Below, in pieces: positions 26,550-39,643 of a DNA stretch of 64,000 nucleotides (within the stretch, counting starts at the first letter, position 1; every line of letters begins with the position of its first letter). A program made the translations under genes and the position numbers. The notes below the pieces were generated by a model. It searched no databases. It saw only the letters and a list, made by a program, of their open reading frames with translations, and was not told where the DNA came from. The DNA comes from Terana coerulea (taxonomy: Eukaryota; Basidiomycota; Agaricomycetes; Polyporales; Phanerochaetaceae): the NCBI GenBank assembly GCA_024811115.1, contig JAKOGH010000695.1, positions 1 through 64,000 on the forward strand, written 5' to 3'.

Positions 26550-28118
26550 GCCGTTCTCCCGCTGCTATCCCTTTGTGCCGTGCATCTCTCGTCGTCGCAT
26601 ACACCCCGCTGTCGCCGCTATTCCTACAGTTACCCTCTCACCGCGCTCTCGAAAACCGCACTGCTAGCGAGTCCTTTGCACTGTCTCCTCCCTGCTCGCC
26701 CTGCCTTGGATTCCGAGCTCGCATCTGTATATTACCCCTATCGTCGCATTTCTTGCTTTGTGCCACGTTCACGTTCGTTATAGTTTTCGTCTGCCCACCG
26801 AACGTACACATGGGCCGCAGCGACGTCGTAGATTTCCGTACCGAATGTATATAGCTAATATTGTTGTCAAACTTTGTCGTCTTTCCAAAGCACTTTGGTG
26901 TGCGCTCCTTCCCTTGCAAGTTGCACTGCTCAATGACCTACACTCTTGCCGAGGGGTTTTCATTTTATCGCCTTCGCTCAAGCATTAGCAGAGCCAAAGG
27001 TTTTCACGCCGTGAAAACTTGACCACATTATGTAAATTGGCACAGACAGAGGCCAAAGTAAAGCTACCACCGTCCAGGCCAAAAATGAGCACGCGGAGAT
27101 TCTAACCCTGGGCCTCGTGGAAAATGAAAGGCGCGGACAGCATCATCATGCGGTGTGCAGTGGTGGCGCTGTCTCAAAAGCCCGCGAGACGTCTTGTTTT
27201 GGAATTGCTGTTATGCGTATGAGGTCTATACAGGCTGTAAGGTTATTGAGCATTACGCTGACCATGGCCAGAGTTTGTTGTCACGAGCAAAACCGCATTG
27301 TAAATCCCTGCAGTGGCTCGGATATCACCGCGCCACAAGGAACCCTAAATGGGCAACGGGCGTCAGTCGAGACTTCCACCTCTGCGGTCGACCACCACAA
27401 GTGCAGCTCATGCTCTCATACTTGCTGTCTTGCGTCTATTTGAACCTCGATATATTCCGCGCCTGTCTACTAGGCTCCTTACTCAAGTGGCTAGGGAGGC
27501 ATGAAACCTACCAGATATGTTCCGAGAACAGTTGCAGTGTTGCTTGAACGTCGACAAGGCTCGCGATACTTTCCGTCAGTACTGAAGGGGCAAGTGTAGT
27601 TATATATTACCAGACTTAGTGATTAATTCTTATTTCGATTCAAGATAAATGTTTTATGTTCTCGAGCCGTACACTGTACACGTGACTAGTACCAGTCTAC
27701 CTGAAACTCACCTTCAAGTTTCCGAGTCTGCCGCTAAGCCTAAGGTCAAGCTGCTAAGTAAAGAGCGTAGAGAGATGGGTACGCGGCCAACGAGCACCCT
27801 TTGTTTAAACGTTAAGCATTTTACATCGGTAGGTCGTACGCATACTGCGTCATGAATACCGAACGACCTCCGCTACCATTCCGGAGATTAGGGCGTTTCT
27901 CAGCCCCGCACCGTGCAGCCACCCAATCTCCCACGATCAACTTCTTTGCGCAACATGACCTGGAATATGACCATTCAACGCTGCATTTGGTCACGCGCTC
28001 GCAGGACACTGTCTGGACGCTTATCGCTCGTTATCTGGGACGCCCGTGAAATAACGGGGTCATCCATAAATAAAGGTAAGTGCCGCCGCCCGCAAACTTT
28101 CATCTGTTCACTCTGACT
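26550..28118. other. Intergenic, no gene recognised
   Basis: 1.57 kb. The first 400 bp look like 3' UTR of the DUF6534 gene. A 130-codon open frame (27155-27547) has no recognisable feature. CATAAATAAAG at about 28065, roughly 50 bp before the DUR3 ATG, may act as its TATA box, and a GATA-type TTATCT lies at about 28031, which would suit nitrogen control but is a single weak site. Confidence 0.4.
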
Positions 28119-30780
28119 ATGTCCACAGCCGTCTCTGCTGTTCCTCCAGCACTGCCTCAAGGCGTTGGCTATGGCATATGTGTTGGCTTTGGAGCCCTAT
28201 TCGCCGGTGCGATGTGGTACACCGTGCGGGTGCTCGCGCGATCGAAGAACGAAGTTCAAGGATCGGAGATGTTCATGACCGCAAAACGAAGCATCAGCAC
28301 GGGCCTGGTCGCAAGCGCAGTGGTATCGTCGTGGACTGTAGCGGGAACGCTGCTGACGAGCTGCACCTGGACGTTCAACTACGGAGTATCGGGTGCCTAC
28401 TTCTGTGAGTGCGCGCCACAAAAGTCAATGTATGCGACGAATCCCATTAATTGAAGAGTTTCTAGATGGTATGGAAACATCACGCATATAGCCACCCAAA
28501 CGCTACTCATAGGCTACCAAAAGGTGCTGGTGCTTGCGTACAGATTCTGCTGTTCTCAGTAGCAGCGATTGAACTGAAACGAAAGGCCCCGGGGGCCCAT
28601 ACATTTCTCGAATGTGAGTCTTAAAACAGAATACTCCGCTCATGAGCTGATTGCCTGGCACAGTGACGAAGAGTATGTGGTATAGTTGGTGTTACTCGCA
28701 TCCCACTTTTGACACACCCCAGTTCGATATGGCGTACCTGGGCACTTCATTCAAATTTTCTACTCGACCTTAGTACAGCTTTTCAACTGTGTCAACTTGC
28801 TGGTGGGAGGTCAGTCTTTCCTGTGTTTCTTACGTTATTTTGCACTGATTAACGTCTCGTACAGGATCTGCGGTGTTCTCCTCGCTCACCGGCATGAATG
28901 CAATAGCGGGATGCTTTTTGCTACCCATCGGCGTTGTGATTTACACTATCACCGGCGGAAGTACGTGCCAGAACTCGTCCGTTTTCTTCTCACTGACTCT
29001 TCTCAGTCAAGGCAACATTTCTTGTGTTCGTCGCCGATCATACCTGCTAGGACGGGGCTGACTTGCATTGGTTGCAGCGACTATATGCACACTGTAATCA
29101 TATACGTGATCATCCTGGTCGCGCTTTTCTCAGCTTATGCCACCAACTCCCTTATTGGCAGCCCAGACAAGATGTACTCCTTACTCGTCTCCGCCTCGCA
29201 ATCCGTCCCGGCTGCAGGCAACCCGTCGGGCTCCTATCTCACCTTCCACTCCATCCAAAGCCTCACCTTCGGCATCGTCATCTTCGTCACTGGCTGGTCT
29301 GCCGTCGTCGACGTGCAGCTGTTTCAGAAGGCGATCGCGGCGAACCCTGCGGACACCCTGAGCGGGTACCTGCTTGGCGGCCTGTGCTGGTTCGCTATTC
29401 CGTTCTGCCTAGCGACGACGTTTGGCCTGGTGGGCCGCGCGCTGCAGACTAACGAGGTGTTTCCGACGTTCCCCAGGATGATGACGACGGACGAGGTGAA
29501 CAAAGGGTTGGTGCTGCCGTATGCGGCGCAGGCACTCTTGGGGAAGGTATGTCATTTTCAGCGCAGACCCACAAGTTGAAGTCCGCTCATTCCAGAATCA
29601 GGGAGGAGCCGTCGCAGTGCTGTTGATGATATTCATGGCTGTGACCTCTGCGTTCTCTTCCGACCTCGTATGTATCGCATCCGTCATGACCTACGACGTC
29701 TACCGAGGATACATCAATCCCAACGCATCTGGAGGACGACTGCTAAAACTCAGCCACTTTGTCGTGGTTGGCTTCTCGCTAATTTGTGCATGCATCGCTA
29801 CCGGACTGTCGAGGACGGCGATAGGCGTGAATTTCATCATCGTGAGTGTCCACATCCCTCGTTCTCTCAACTGAAAGTGAAATATGAGGTTAGACTTCGG
29901 TTGGTGTCATCACCGCACCGGCGTTGTTCCCGATCGCCTGCACTCTTCTCTGGCGCAAGCAGAACGTCGTCGCGGTCGTCGCCGCGCCGATACTCGGCAC
30001 TGCGACGGGGCTCGGATGCTGGATCGGCTCAACGCACCATTGGTATGGAGCGGTGCGTGCTCACCTCCTCACAAATCTTCGAGGGTCACTGACAACCTCC
30101 CCCAGATTACCATTGACACCTTGGGCGAGCCCCTGCCGCTCGTCGTCGGGAACGCGACGGCGCTCTTCTCGCCGATGCTGTACAGCCCGCTGCTCACGTA
30201 TCTGTTCGGGCCGGAGAACTTCGTGTGGGCGAAGTTCAGCGAGGACATCGCAGCCGTAGATGACAGCGATGTCGTCGGGATCTCCGCGGCGCAGCTTGCC
30301 CAGCAGCGTCAGGACGGGCGGTATGCGGATCATGGCGCGCTGGACAGAGAGACGGACGCCAAGATGAGGAGATCCAGTGTAGTGGCCGCGTTTGCCTCCC
30401 TAGTGAGTTCCAGCGGCATTGCTCTTGCATGCGAATGTTGCCCTGACACTGGGTGCCCTTCAGGCTGTCACACTAGCCTTCATCATCATTTTGCCCATGC
30501 CGCTGTACGGCACCAGATACGTCTTCAGCAGGCCGTTCTTCCGCTTCTGGGTCGTGTGGACGTTCGCATGGGCTTGGGCCGCTGCGCTCGTTATCACAAT
30601 CCTGCCTCTCTGGCAGGGCCGCCGCACCCTACGGTTAATGTGCACACAGCTGCTCTTTTGGAAAACAGCAAGGGCACACGTTGCAGCTGAAACCAGGTCT
30701 CCGAAGACAGAGCGGCGCAGCGAAGACGGCAGCGAGAAGAAGCTCAGCCAAGAAAACATCGATATTGTCCGTGTAGGTTG
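28119..30780 (+). CDS. DUR3: Urea active transporter DUR3 (sodium:solute symporter family)
   Basis: DUR3 imports urea (and polyamines in yeast) across the plasma membrane, coupled to H+, under nitrogen control. The product has about 15 membrane helices. It starts MSTAVSAVPPALPQGVGYGI, with RSISTGLVASAVVSSWTVAGTLL, then [80 protein letters not shown] and MAVTSAFSSDLVCIASVMTYDVYRGYINP, all DUR3 hallmarks. The C-terminus is charged and ends IDIVRVG, TGA 30778-30780. About ten introns all splice in frame with no indel. To keep the family's residue spacing around FYGAGACVQ and LELTKIRYG the model needs micro-exons of 3 nt (28466-28468) and 9 nt (28664-28672). Confidence 0.93.
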
Positions 30781-31040
30781 ACAGTCCACGGGAAGGACGA
30801 ATGCTAGCATGGAGAAGATAGGGTTGCATATATTGACAGACTGCGTTCTGCGAGTAGGATGTACGACGAATGGGTCCGTGGCGGAGTGATATACAAAGTA
30901 TAGAACATGGAGCATTTAATGGTACAATAATCTAGACCTGCAGGAGCAGGAAGTGCGAAGACGATGAGCGAGTATCAACAACTGGGACGAGGGCGTTAGT
31001 ACAAGAAGCGCGAAGAAATCATCGGTCACAACGAGAGAGT

Positions 31041-33213
31041 CTAATTATCTCCGCCGATGTATGAGACGCTGCGGTTCTTCTGCGCCATCTCGAATGCAAG
31101 CTCCCGCCCACGCTCTTCGCTGTGCTTCTCGATGACCTTGTTGAGCTGGCGTGGAGAGAGCGTGTCGCGCTCCTCCTTGGAGAAGAGGGTTCTGTATATT
31201 CCCTTCGACGGCAGGTCCGCCGCCGTGCCCCACGCCACGCCGTCCATGCGGTTGCCACGCTCGTCGAGGCCGAAGACCTTCATGCCCTCCTGGAGCTCCG
31301 CCTCGTCAAGCTCCTCCGAGGACAATGCTACGGATGGCCTGTGCGTCGCGCTGCCACTCGCCGACGCCAATCTGTATGGTGCGCTTCTCGGCGGGAATCG
31401 GCGCCTCGAGGCCCTCGCCATTGATCCCGCGGCCACGCTGTTCGACGGCGAACCGGATGCCAGGGAAGCCGCCGAAGTCGCCGCGCAGCCGCTTCGCCAT
31501 GTCGAGCGCGAGCTCGCGCATGCGGTTCAGACGCAGCTGGCGCATCCGCGAGCTGTACGTCTTGCTAATCTTGCGGTCGTCCTCGGAGATGCTGGCGTAG
31601 AAGGCGAGCCCCTTCGGAAGCGAGCGGGACAGGCGCACGTAGGAGAGCGCGAGCGGGCGGGTGGAGAACGTCGCGGTGAAGATGGGCCGCCAGAACGGCT
31701 GCGTCTTGATGTGCTCCAAGTACCGCGTGCGGTGTTGGTGCAGCTTATCGTTGAACTCGGCGGGGCTGTCCGCGACGGGTGGGACGCCGCCGGACAGGTC
31801 CATGACGAGATCGTCGTCGCTGACATCTTCCTCCTCTTCGTCGCGCTCCTGCGCAAACTCCTTCTGGGCAGCGGCGGTCTGCTTCACTGCCTTTAGGTGC
31901 GGGGGGCTGCTGGGAGCTGGGCTCCTGGAGAACCATGTGCATGGGCACCTCGCGTGCGCGGGCGACGGCGCTGGTATGGAAGCTTCGGGTGCCAGTGGGA
32001 CCAGGCTTCGGGGAAGGAGTGGAGGCTGGGGCCGCGGCAGCATCCTCAGGCTCAGAAGGTGCCAGAGCCTCGTCCCATGTGATCTTGACGGTGGTGAGAT
32101 GCGGCTCGTCTTCAGTAGCAGTCTTGGCAGCGACGGGATGAAATTCGGTCTCGGGGGTAGGTGGTTCAAAGCCGCTAGGATGCTGGACGGTACCGTCCTC
32201 CAGGATAACTTCAACAGGGATCTTCTCCTCACGGACACGGGTCTGCGCGGCGATACCCTCGCTAAGGATGCCGGCGGCCAGCTGGGTCATCAGCCCGCCC
32301 TCAGTTTCCTTGCGCTCTGCAATCTCGTCGAGTTGGCGCTTGCGTTCGATGTAGTATGTGGGCACGACGTTGTCGTCCGCGTCCTGCGAAGGCTTGTGTG
32401 GACGCGACCATGACGACTCCGGTATCTTGGCGCGGTCCTCAGGCGTCGTGCGAGTCTTATCGTCCGAGGATGCGCGTGCAGAGGTGTGAAATGTGCGGCG
32501 CTGCATGGGAATACCTGAGGGAGGTTGTGGAGCGAATACTAACTCCTTCGGCGCAGCTGCTTCAGATCCCGAGCCCTCCAGAATCTCCCGCTCGCGCGCT
32601 GCAAGAGCTTGCGCCCTCGACTCGCCCTTGTCCCACCACATCGTCCGCTTCTGCGGCTTCGGCTCGATCCACGGCCAGCGGGCGTTATCCATGATCTCTC
32701 GCTCGCCCTTGGGGCAATTCCAGCTGTTGTATCGCTCGATAATGCCAGGCAAGTCGCTTTCTCGGCATACGCCCACAACGTGCTCGACCGAATCCGCGCG
32801 ACCGATGCCGTGCTTCGTCGCATAGCGTGCTTCGAGCATGTACACGGTGTGCGGCTCGTACGCTGCCGGCGGCGGGGACTCGTAGACCTTGTTCCGCGCA
32901 ATGTAAGGCCCGCCCGGGAACCAGTTCGACGCTCGAAGGTCCTGGGGCCGTGTGAAACCGCCCATATACCTGTCTTCTGTGAATAATCATGAAAGGCTTG
33001 CGAACGCTTTGACACGCACGTTTTCACCGGGGTCAGAGCCTTCGTAATATCCATACGTTCATCTCGCTCTGCCTTCTCCATACGCCGTTTAGTATACATA
33101 CTCTCCGCTTTCGCTGACGGCGGCGCATTGTACTGTGGCGTGCCTTTTTGCTGCGCCCTCACAGGCCCAAGTTGAACCCTGTTCGCGCCGGGTTTCAGCC
33201 TTGGATACGACAT
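31041..33213 (-). CDS. Conserved fungal protein with internal mitochondrial-type FHTSA motifs
   Basis: ATG 33213 starts MSYPRLKPGANRVQLGPVRAQ. An intron (about 32978-33023, GTGCGT donor) joins TPVKT to YMGGFTRPQDLRASNWFPGG. The protein, roughly 650 residues, is hydrophilic: ESDLPGIIERYNSWNCPKGERE, then low-complexity acid/Pro stretches, then an Arg-rich C-terminal part (KISKTYSSRMRQLRLNRMRELALDMA) and KGIYRTLFSKEERDTLSPRQ before the end at SYIGGDN. RRTFHTSARAS and TRSFHTSAVARA occur internally; R-x-FHTSA normally sits at fungal mitochondrial presequence cleavage sites. Two frame slips: a C6 run near 31905 and CC near 31337, both one base too long. I do not recognise the family; a mitochondrial role is inferred only. 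Confidence 0.6.
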
Positions 33214-33592
33214 GTTGTAAAGAGTCGAAAAGACAGTGGGAATATTTCTCGGACAAGGTGGTGGTGGTGGAATTTGAAGAAACGTGCAGCGCTTGTTTTC
33301 GCTAAAGTACCCCTCTGAGCGTCTACCGCTCCGTTCATCTTGCCGAGATCTTTGGACTGTTTCGCTTTTTGCGGTCATGATGACTTAAGTTTGAACCCCA
33401 GATCTTCCTGCGAGGAGTGAGAAGAAACATATGATGGAATTATCCAGAGTAGGTAAGTACTAGACAAAGGAGCGACGGTCGGCAGCGCAAGGGTCCTGAT
33501 AGAGGATATGCTAAGTTCAAGGGTATATGAGCGAAAGAGAAGGATAACCACGCAAAACATTCCGCAGAGTAGAAGAAACGATCGACGGTCCT
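33214..33592. other. Intergenic spacer
   Basis: 379 bp between the start of the FHTSA protein and the 3' end of the septin. It should carry the promoter of the former; no TATA seen. A GGTGGTGGTGG run lies at about 33259. Confidence 0.5.
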
Positions 33593-35049
33593 TCACCGCC
33601 TGTTGGTGCCACGACCGTAGCCAGCCTGGAGATTGTCGAGCTCGGCTTCCAGGCCTTTGATGGCGCTGTGCGCAAGCTCCAAATCCTTGTTGAGGCGGTC
33701 GCGTTCTTGAATAAGCTAAGCGAGATGATGTCAGTAAGCTCCGTGGAAGCGGTGTGCCGAACATCAACACGTACATGCTGCTCCCACTGACGGAAGCGGG
33801 CTTCCTCCGCCTTGACCTGCTCGGTGAATCGCTTGCGCAGAGCCTCCTCCTCCTCCTTGAACTTCGGGTTCTCGAACTTGCGCGGCTTTTGCTCGCCAAA
33901 CTTCCGGACTTCCATCTGCGCCTGGCGGTAGTTCTCGTAATGCAGCTCCTCGGTAGTGGAGATGAGGTCCAGCATGTGCGTGCGGATCAGCAGAGAACGG
34001 AGCTTGCGGAAGTCGCAGTGGTTCTCGTTTTCAACTGCACCAGGTGTCAGCGTGCGAAGCCGGCGTGGCGTGTGAATGCAAACCTTCGGCAACACCCCAC
34101 AGATATTCACGACCCTTCACGACTCGGCCGTCAGGGGTGGTGACATCTTCTGTTGAACCGATGATGGAAAAGGGCGCAGCGTCCTGCAAGATGCGGGCAT
34201 GCTCGGCAGCGGCTTCGTCATCGGTATCAACAGGAGGCGTGTAAATGCGAATGCCCTGCGCCGAGACGACATCACGAATCTACGGAACAAGCTGGTGTAA
34301 GCAAGACCGTAAGCTGGTGGGTTGCCTTTACGTACACGCTGCTTGAACACGGCCAAGTCGTTCTGAGTGAGCGTATCGGCCTTGGCAATTACGGGGATCA
34401 AGTTGACACGGGTGCCCAAGCGCTTCATGATCTCAATGTCAAGAGGCTTGAGACTGCATGGAAATGAGCTTTCAGCTCACAAACAAGTAAATGGGTACGC
34501 ACGTATGACCCGTCGGCCTGATGAAGTACAAGCACGCATGGACACGGAGGTCAATCTTGTCGTGCCTCTGAGGCTGTTGCTCCTGGCGCATATATGCCTC
34601 ATGTTGGTCGTCGATGAAGTCGACAATGGGTGACCAGGAGTCGCGGTTGTTAACGTAGTCACCAAAGCCAGGGGTGTCAATGACAGTCAGCTTGGTCTTG
34701 AACTGCTTTTCTTCGAGCTCGGCCTTGATGATTTCTACTTCGGTGAGCTTGTCAAGCTGCTTGTGGTGGCGACGGTTGTAGTTCTTCGCGGGGAAAGCTC
34801 CGTCGAGAAAAGAGTGTTGACGAGTGTGGTCTTCCCCAAGCCAGACTCGCCTGCTTTGCCTTCAGCTACGTGCAAAACGACAATATGAATGTAGTACTCA
34901 CCGACAACCATGATCGTAAAGTGAGTACCACGCTTTGCGACGATTTTGTGTTTCTGTTGACAGTGACAGTGTCAGGCTCTAGGTCATCATCCCTCCAGAA
35001 TTCTGCGAACCTGGTTAGGCAAGTTGGCAATGCCAATACCGTCAGACAT
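33593..35049 (-). CDS. CDC12: Septin, Cdc12 type
   Basis: Septins are GTP-binding filament proteins at bud necks, septa and hyphal tips. ATG 35049 gives [20 protein letters not shown], then the P-loop [20 protein letters not shown], the G4 region VIAKADTLT and the septin-unique element [15 protein letters not shown]. The C-terminus is a predicted coiled coil ([24 protein letters not shown]) ending GTNRR, TGA 33593-33595. The block [29 protein letters not shown] closely resembles yeast Cdc12, which is why I choose that subgroup over Cdc3 or Cdc11. A CCCC run at 34790-34793 (GGGG on +) is one base short between STELSP and [11 protein letters not shown]; likely a sequence error. Confidence 0.92.
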
Positions 35050-35888
35050 GATGGAAGCCATTGCGAGTCTTCGTGGGTGTAAAGGAACGGCGGCGACGAC
35101 GAGGTTGAAGTTGAGCGCAGCGCTGGCCGTCGCGAACACAATGCGTGACAGCCGAGATAGTGTGACAATTGCGACCGAAGTGTTACGGGCGCTTGCAGCA
35201 CGGGTTGCAGACCCGTCAAGCTCGTCGTCTCCAAAGCGGAACACTTCGCGCCAAAGATGCTGGTGATCCTGGCTTTGAGCTCTTTGAGTGGAAAATAACA
35301 AGGTACACAGCACTTTGCATAGCTCAGCTTCTCCTAGTCAGACACGTGCTACAAGTGCTATTCAAGATACCACTCGGCACTAGAACGGAAAGCTGTCCCG
35401 AACCAGCCGCCCTAGCAAGAAATAGTGACAAGGGAGTAATTCGCGTACCATCGGTGACTCTCCCGTTGGTACGTCCCTCCTCTTCTTACCCCCGTAGGCT
35501 GGCCACGAGTCTACGACTCAGATCACGATCTTCATATTTATCCCCAGGCCCGTCAGAACCGTACTATTTCATGGACGCCCTCGCCTCGGCGTTGCTTCAG
35601 GTATCGCGCACATCAAGGTGCACTCACTACATGTGTGTATTTGTTTCTCAGAAGTATTCTCTCACAATGGATAGCTACAAGGACGAGTACTGTTGATCAG
35701 TGCCTCGTTGCCGTTGTATTCGTATTTGGTGTCGTAAAGTCCATATACGCCGGCGCCGGCGCTGGTTTTCAAGTTGACGTATGCATTCACAAGTTCGAAC
35801 GCCTGAAAGCAAACGTGTATAAATACATCCTTCCCTCGCTGGTACTTCCTTCTCTTCATTACATCCCCTTGTGCGTCCTCTTTCACTC
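35050..35888. other. Intergenic, divergent promoter region
   Basis: 839 bp between the divergent septin and the secreted ISG12-like gene. GTATAAATAC at about 35817 lies some 70 bp before the ATG at 35889, a convincing TATA box for the latter. No other gene is supported. Confidence 0.5.
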
Positions 35889-37123
35889 ATGCATCTTACA
35901 GCGTTTTTCGCCAAAATTGTGGCTCTTGGGGCCCTCGTGCTCTTCGTTTCCGCACCTACGCATGGGAAGCCGGCTCAGAAGACTAGTGCGGACGCCCAAA
36001 TTCCGTACGAGGGATCGCAGATATTGCAACAGGGTCCTACTTCGTGCGTACTCTTTTCTCGTGTGCCCGTACACATGAACTGACTTCCGTTACCTTATGC
36101 TCAGACCGTTGCGATACTGGCTAGGGGACCCGATCTTGAGTACGCTGTGTCCATCATTACATGATCATACTTTGCACAACTCAGCCTTCTTCTAGACCTG
36201 TTTGGCAATGCCGAGAGTGTTGTAGCCGAGTCATTACCCCTTCCCGCTTGGGAGAAGATTGTTAGCTTGGGTGATCAGCTAGTCATATACACGGACAACC
36301 TCCTCAACGACGCTGCTCAGGAGTACGGGATCTCAGGCAAAATTACGGCGTTCAAGAGCACCTTCGATCACATCACTTGGAGTGTTTGTGACCTTCATGC
36401 AGACATCCACAGATTAGCGCATGCCCGGGGGATTAGCCTTGAAGAAGTCTCAGATGAGCTGGGTGTAGTCTATCAGGGTGTCCTCGAGGAGCTCAAGGCT
36501 GCGTTTCCCCCACCTGATCAAGCTCCGAGTCACAACCAACGCGGAAGGATGGTTCATTTTGTGCTCGAGAAGGCAGAACAGGCGTTGGTGGACTTGGCTC
36601 GTAGATACGGCATGTCTGAGGATGGCGTTGTCAGGCTGCAAGCTTCGTTTGACAAGTTAACCATACGTGGAAAGCTTGGTGGTCATTACTGGTGCGAGCT
36701 ACAACGGCTTAGTGCATGTGCGCTTGACCCTGACATTGAACTATAGGTGATCTTGCAGAGCAACATCCTGTCCTTCTTGAGACTTTGCTCTTCTCCGCTG
36801 TCGGCCTTTTTATCCCCGAGTTGTGGTTTCTCCGCCCATTCCTTAGCATACTCGGCTTCGGTCCTTACGGCCCTATCAAGGGTGCGTCTTACAACACCAC
36901 ACGTCTCTGGGAGACTGATGAAACTTCATTGTTTTATATGCTGTAAGGCTCAAGCGCTGCTTGGGCCTAGCGCAGGTTCTGGAGCGTAGCTGTCAAGCGC
37001 GGGAGTTGGTTCGCTCATCTACAGAGAGCGGGGATGAAGGGCATCACCCCCGGTACGGTAACCCGATGGGTCGGGGCAGTTGTAGGTGGTACCATCGGGG
37101 CCATTCATGGCTGTCTTCGATGA
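35889..37123 (+). CDS. Secreted protein with C-terminal ISG12-like (IFI6/IFI27) glycine-rich domain; internal amber
   Basis: A signal peptide is visible (MHLTAFFAKIVALGALVLFVSAPTHG). A helical, acidic middle region follows (LVIYTDNLLNDAAQEYG and similar, residues about 80-240). The C-terminal hydrophobic part, FSAVGLFIPELWFLRPFLSILGFGPYGPIKGSSAAW, matches the small Gly/Ala-rich domain that basidiomycetes share with animal ISG12 proteins. After GSSAAWA the frame meets TAG at 36968-36970, exactly where homologues tend to have Gln (CAG), and then continues in the same frame through RRFWSVAVKRGSWFAHLQRAGMKG to TGA 37121-37123. It is thus either an allele truncated by about 50 residues or a base-call error. 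Introns at about 36046, 36137, 36677 and 36882. Confidence 0.7.
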
Positions 37124-37872
37124 GCTGAAGCATGAGGTTACGGAGATACTGGGAGTGGTATTGAATGGTGAACAGTAAATTATGATACTACAGAAGAGCA
37201 CCGTAGAAAATGTGGCATCTGAGTGAGAGTTCGCAGTTATACAGAAATGTACGTACATATCGGTCAATCCACTTCGACGGTGTCAAGCATTCGCTCGGCC
37301 GTCTTCCAGTGGTTTTGATTTCCATAGCATATTCCAGTGCTCTTCATGAAAGCATGTGACGGGATAGTATTACTTTACTCTGGCCCCTGGGCTCGTGGGC
37401 TTAAATAGCTTGGCACCATCTCCCTCAGAATGAAAAGTTCAGTGCTTAGCTAGTGCACAAAGTGTCAAATAATACAGCAAGCCTGATTAAATGCTTTATG
37501 CTGGCAATTCTACGTCAAACATTGAGGAAGATCCAGCCGAGCTCCTGCCTCCGCTGAGGAAGGCAGGATCATCGATATTTGACGCCCGTATACCACGTTG
37601 ATCAAGTCGGAGTTACAAATAACTAACCGTGGGAACAAACGAGGTGTGGTCTAAGGGCATTAAAGTCGTTTTCGACTTCACCCCACCACTGGTTCGTCGT
37701 CAAATACCCCCACCACCCCTCCACAAGACCTTCATGTACGTGGACAGTACCAGTCGTCGTTAATGGCTGCGTTAGAGAGCAGGCTGGTGCAACAAAAAAG
37801 CTTGCAAAACGCGGTCAAGACGCGACTGTTGTGTTGTAGTTGAGTTCAACATGCTGACGTTGCACTTGCAGA
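37124..37872. other. Intergenic, beta-tubulin promoter region
   Basis: 750 bp upstream of tubulin. A possible 5' UTR intron runs from a GTACGT donor at about 37737 to CTTGCAG at 37871, ending right before the start codon. The preceding stretch 37640-37740 is rich in CCACC strings. Confidence 0.45.
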
Positions 37873-39643
<1,771 letters not shown>

